The translations under genes and the position numbers were made by a program. DNA of 64,000 nucleotides from Azorhizobium caulinodans ORS 571 (lineage in GTDB: Bacteria; Pseudomonadota; Alphaproteobacteria; Rhizobiales; Xanthobacteraceae): contig NC_009937.1 in NCBI RefSeq assembly GCF_000010525.1, positions 1,183,501 through 1,247,500 on the forward strand. Direction: 5' to 3'. Each line of letters begins with the position of its first letter. Position 1 is the first letter of the stretch. Below the pieces are notes generated by a model that ran no database searches, was not told the DNA's origin, and saw nothing but the letters and a program-made list of their open reading frames with translations. Below are positions 61,811-64,000 of this stretch, one piece after another.

Positions 61811-62476
61811 ATGGAGACGAGCGATCCCGTTTCGCTGGCCCTCACCGCCGACACGTCCGGCTTCACCGCCGGCCTGGCGGAAGCGGAGGCCTCCGCCCGC
61901 AACTTCAGCGCCGGCGTGACCTCGGCTTTCTCCGCCGCCGAAGTGCCGGCGCGGGGTTTTTCCAGCGCGCTGGGGGATGCCTTCGCCAGCGTCGCTGTGA
62001 AGGGGCGCGATCTCGATACGGTGCTGGCGGGGCTGGGCCAGCGGCTTTCCGGCATGGCGCTGAATGCGGCGCTGAAGCCGCTGGAGCAGGGGATCAGCAA
62101 CAGCATCGGCCAGCTCTTCTCCGGCGCCTTCGCAAACGGCGGGGTGCTGGAGGCGGGCGCGGTGCGCGCCTTCGCGGACGGCGGCGTGGTGTCCGGTGTC
62201 CGGGCCTTTGCCGAGGGCGGGGTGGTGGCGGCGCCGACCTATTTTCCCATGGCGTCCGGCGTCGGCCTCATGGGGGAGGCGGGGGCGGAAGCCATCCTGC
62301 CTCTGGCGCGTGGGGCGGACGGGGCGCTCGGCGTACGCACACAGGCGAGCGGCGGTGGGACGACGACGGTGAATGTCTCGGTATCAACGCCCGATGCGGG
62401 CGCCTTCCGCCGCTCCGATGCCTATCTGTCCGGGCTCATTGCCCGCGCCGTGGCGCGCGGTCAGCGCAGCCTGTGA
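61811..62476 (+). CDS. GTA tail tape measure protein (g11)
   Basis: A 221-residue lambda-type tape measure protein. SLALTADTSGFTAGLAEAEAS opens it, LGQRLSGMALNAALKPLEQG and repeated FADGGV/FAEGGV segments follow, and GLMGEAGAEAILPLARG ends the conserved part. RcGTA gp11 is about as short, so this is the normal size and not a truncation. It is the last plus-strand GTA gene in the window; g12 to g15 homologues do not follow. Confidence 0.9.
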   Translation: METSDPVSLALTADTSGFTAGLAEAEASARNFSAGVTSAFSAAEVPARGFSSALGDAFASVAVKGRDLDTVLAGLGQRLSGMALNAALKPLEQGISNSIGQLFSGAFANGGVLEAGAVRAFADGGVVSGVRAFAEGGVVAAPTYFPMASGVGLMGEAGAEAILPLARGADGALGVRTQASGGGTTTVNVSVSTPDAGAFRRSDAYLSGLIARAVARGQRSL

Positions 62477-62493
62477 GACGGTGGGCGGTTCCT

Positions 62494-62802
62494 TCAGCGC
62501 ATCTGCTTCCAGGGATCACCGGCCGGTGCCGGCGTGCCGGACGCGGCGGCGGTGGGCGTGTTGGTGAAACCCTGGTTGGGCGCATTGCTGGGCGCGGTGC
62601 CGCGGGCCGCGGTCATCTCCACGCTGCCGCTGAGCTGCATGCAGGTGTCGGAGCCTGAAATCCGCTTGAATCCCGGCCCCATGGCCGCGCAGGCGACATC
62701 CGCCGCGGTCGGCTTGGTCTGTGCCAGAGCGGGAAGGGCGAGCGACGGCGCCAGAGCCAGCAGTGCGACACTGAGGCGGCCAAGGCGCGGGACAAAACGC
62801 AT
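62494..62802 (-). CDS. Small secreted protein with a porin-like N-terminal motif
   Basis: A 102-residue protein with a signal peptide (VALLALAPSLALPALAQ, about 12-28). The mature part has GPGFKRISGSDTCMQLSGSV, similar to the start of alphaproteobacterial porins (GSDTC then a beta strand), plus one more Cys upstream, and then a Thr/Ala/Pro tail without a barrel. Function unknown. It is antisense to and 17 bases from the GTA tape measure gene. Confidence 0.65.
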   Translation of the reverse strand: MRFVPRLGRLSVALLALAPSLALPALAQTKPTAADVACAAMGPGFKRISGSDTCMQLSGSVEMTAARGTAPSNAPNQGFTNTPTAAASGTPAPAGDPWKQMR

Positions 62803-63106
62803 GGGGCAACTCCGGCAGGCAGATCGCGAAAAGACCGGGGCGATGAGCCTGGCGCGACCGAAGCCGCTGGCCGTGATCCATCCCACCCGATCCGTCACAA
62901 CCGATCGACAGGAACGCTGGCATCCAATGATGGCGTAACAAGGACCGCCAACCGGTTGTGCGCGGTGGAGCGCGCGCCGCGACAGGCGGTTCGCATCGGC
63001 CTCTCCGCGAGAGAGGCCGAGCGAGCGGATAGCAAAACGGCGCGCGAGACCGCACGCCGTCGATAAGGACCACATGACGGGGACCGGTGGGCCGGTCCCC
63101 CGCCGA
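62803..63106. other. Intergenic region below the histone-like gene
   Basis: These 304 bases have no supported gene. Next to the histone-like stop is a 9-bp hairpin GGGGACCGG/CCGGTCCCC (63079-63100) that may end its transcript. The remainder probably holds the promoter of the small secreted protein. Confidence 0.4.
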
Positions 63107-63871
63107 TCACTTCGCCTTGGCGGCCTTCTTGGCCGGGGCCTTCGCAGCGGCGGGCTTTGCAGGCGCGGCCTTCGCGGCGGGAGCCTTGGCGACAGCCGCC
63201 TTGGCCGGGGCCGCCTTCGCCTTCGGCGCAGCCTTCGCAGCAGGTGCCTTCGCGGCCGGGGCCTTCGCCTCGGCGGCGGGCGCGGCCTCCTTGGCAGCCG
63301 CCTTCTTGGCGGGCGCCTTTGCCGGCTTGGCGGGTTCGGTCTTCGCCGCTTCGACCTTCGCGGCCTTCGGCGCCGGCGCGGCCTTCGGAGCGGCCGACTT
63401 GGCGGCCGTGGCCTTCGGCGCCGCAGCCTTCGCGGCGGCGGGCTTGGCAGCGGCCTTCGGCGCGGCAGCGGTCTTCGGAGCCGCCGCCTTGGGTGCCGCA
63501 GCGGTCTTGGCAGCGGCAGCCTTGGGCGCGGCGGCCTTGGCGGGAGCCTTCGCCTTGGTGGCGGGCTTCGCGGCCGCAGCCTTGGCGGGCGCCGGCTCAG
63601 CAGCCTTGGCCGGGGCCTTCGCCGCCTTCGCGGGTGCCTTGGCTGCGGGCTTCTCGGCCGCCTTGGCGGGAGCCTTCGCAGCCGCTTTCGCAGGGGCCTT
63701 GGCCGGCGCCTTGGCAGCGGCGGGCTTCTTCGCGGCAGCGGGCTTGGCGGAAGCGGTCTTCACCGGAGCGGTCTCGGCGGCCGGCGTGGGAGCGGCCGGG
63801 GGCGCAGCTTCGGTCTTCTTGGCAGCCGGCGCCTTGGCGGCGGCGGTCGTCGTCCGGGTCGTCTTGGCCAT
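63107..63871 (-). CDS. Ala/Lys/Pro-rich histone H1-like DNA-binding protein
   Basis: A 254-residue protein composed almost wholly of Ala, Lys, Pro and Thr in repeats such as KAPAKAA, KPAAAKA and PKAAA, with only a few acidic residues. This composition matches bacterial histone H1-like proteins, which coat or compact DNA through the lysine-rich tail. No globular domain is present. GGAG lies about seven bases before the ATG at 63871. It sits beside the GTA cluster on the opposite strand; a link to GTA DNA packaging is conjecture. The long plus-strand frame over it is a shadow. Confidence 0.8.
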   Translation of the reverse strand: MAKTTRTTTAAAKAPAAKKTEAAPPAAPTPAAETAPVKTASAKPAAAKKPAAAKAPAKAPAKAAAKAPAKAAEKPAAKAPAKAAKAPAKAAEPAPAKAAAAKPATKAKAPAKAAAPKAAAAKTAAAPKAAAPKTAAAPKAAAKPAAAKAAAPKATAAKSAAPKAAPAPKAAKVEAAKTEPAKPAKAPAKKAAAKEAAPAAEAKAPAAKAPAAKAAPKAKAAPAKAAVAKAPAAKAAPAKPAAAKAPAKKAAKAK

Positions 63872-64000
63872 CAGGCGGCTCCATCCTTCGATGGTTGGAA
63901 GTCAAAGCGCGGCTCTCAACTATGTCAAGACTGAAACTATTAACGGAACGCCAGAATTGAGCGGAGTAGACATAAGATGCCCTCCTTTCATGAGGTTTTG

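Noticed and set aside
61811-62476. Tape measure gene as a truncated pseudogene
   Set aside because: RcGTA g11 is similarly short, and both conserved ends are present.
49429-62476. Ordinary temperate prophage
   Set aside because: No integrase, repressor, lysis or replication genes and no att repeats are visible; gene order matches RcGTA.
63074-63934. Gly/Arg/Leu-rich plus-strand frame over the histone-like gene
   Set aside because: It is the mirror of the Ala/Lys repeat region; the minus-strand frame has the ribosome site and a known protein type.

Overview
The window is high-GC DNA from an alphaproteobacterium. Its gene content (ChpT, a MucR/Ros regulator, EipA-type DUF1134, DUF2852, DUF1491, DUF5330, QueE with a CX14CX2C cluster and an RcGTA-type gene transfer agent cluster) points to the Hyphomicrobiales, probably near the Xanthobacteraceae. 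The genus is inferred only. Genes are dense, often overlapping by ATGA or GTGA, and I see no tRNA, rRNA, CRISPR array, transposase or integrase.

Layout. 1-4.1 kb: a molbindin and a phnC-phnD-phnE-phnE phosphonate/phosphite importer on the minus strand, with no C-P lyase genes beside it. 4.6-13.5 kb: amidase, secreted polysaccharide deacetylase, a TetR regulator with a palindrome before a DUF2852-SDR pair, pdxY, PhzF, old yellow enzyme, a Nudix-like protein and MarC. 13.7-22 kb: FMN reductase, queE-queD, ring-cleaving dioxygenase, gltS, and a tightly coupled marR-FUSC-DUF1656-HlyD efflux operon. 22-33.4 kb: chemoreceptor, LysR regulator, coiled-coil membrane protein, eipA, cysQ, the cell-cycle phosphotransferase chpT, oligopeptidase B, msrB and mucR. 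33.4-48.8 kb: a divergent small gene facing a DnaA-like HTH/DUF6456 pair that resembles GafY-GafZ, then DUF805, sufE, DUF5330, a histidine kinase operon, an L-2-hydroxyglutarate oxidase-like protein, a class A PBP operon, ycgN, an MFS pump and a zigA-type GTPase behind a Zur-like palindrome.

49.4-62.5 kb: an RcGTA-like gene transfer agent cluster in canonical order: small terminase, large terminase, portal, g3.5-like, protease, capsid, head-tail connectors, tail terminator, major tail protein, g10, g10.1 and short tape measure. It is unusual in three ways. A minus-strand amidohydrolase-MFS-GntR cassette splits terminase from portal. A minus-strand trypsin-like protease splits capsid from connector. 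The distal tail genes (g12-g15 of RcGTA) do not follow the tape measure; a small secreted protein and an Ala/Lys-rich histone H1-like protein follow instead.

The most interesting theme is regulatory. In Caulobacter, GafY activates and GafZ antiterminates the GTA cluster. This window holds a GafYZ-like pair 15 kb upstream of the cluster, candidate operators shared by that pair and a divergent small gene, and a textbook intrinsic terminator in the leader between a TTGACA element and the first GTA gene. With the antisense insertions and an internal hairpin, this suggests a GTA whose expression needs antitermination. Homologies are from recognising motifs and gene order, without database searches.
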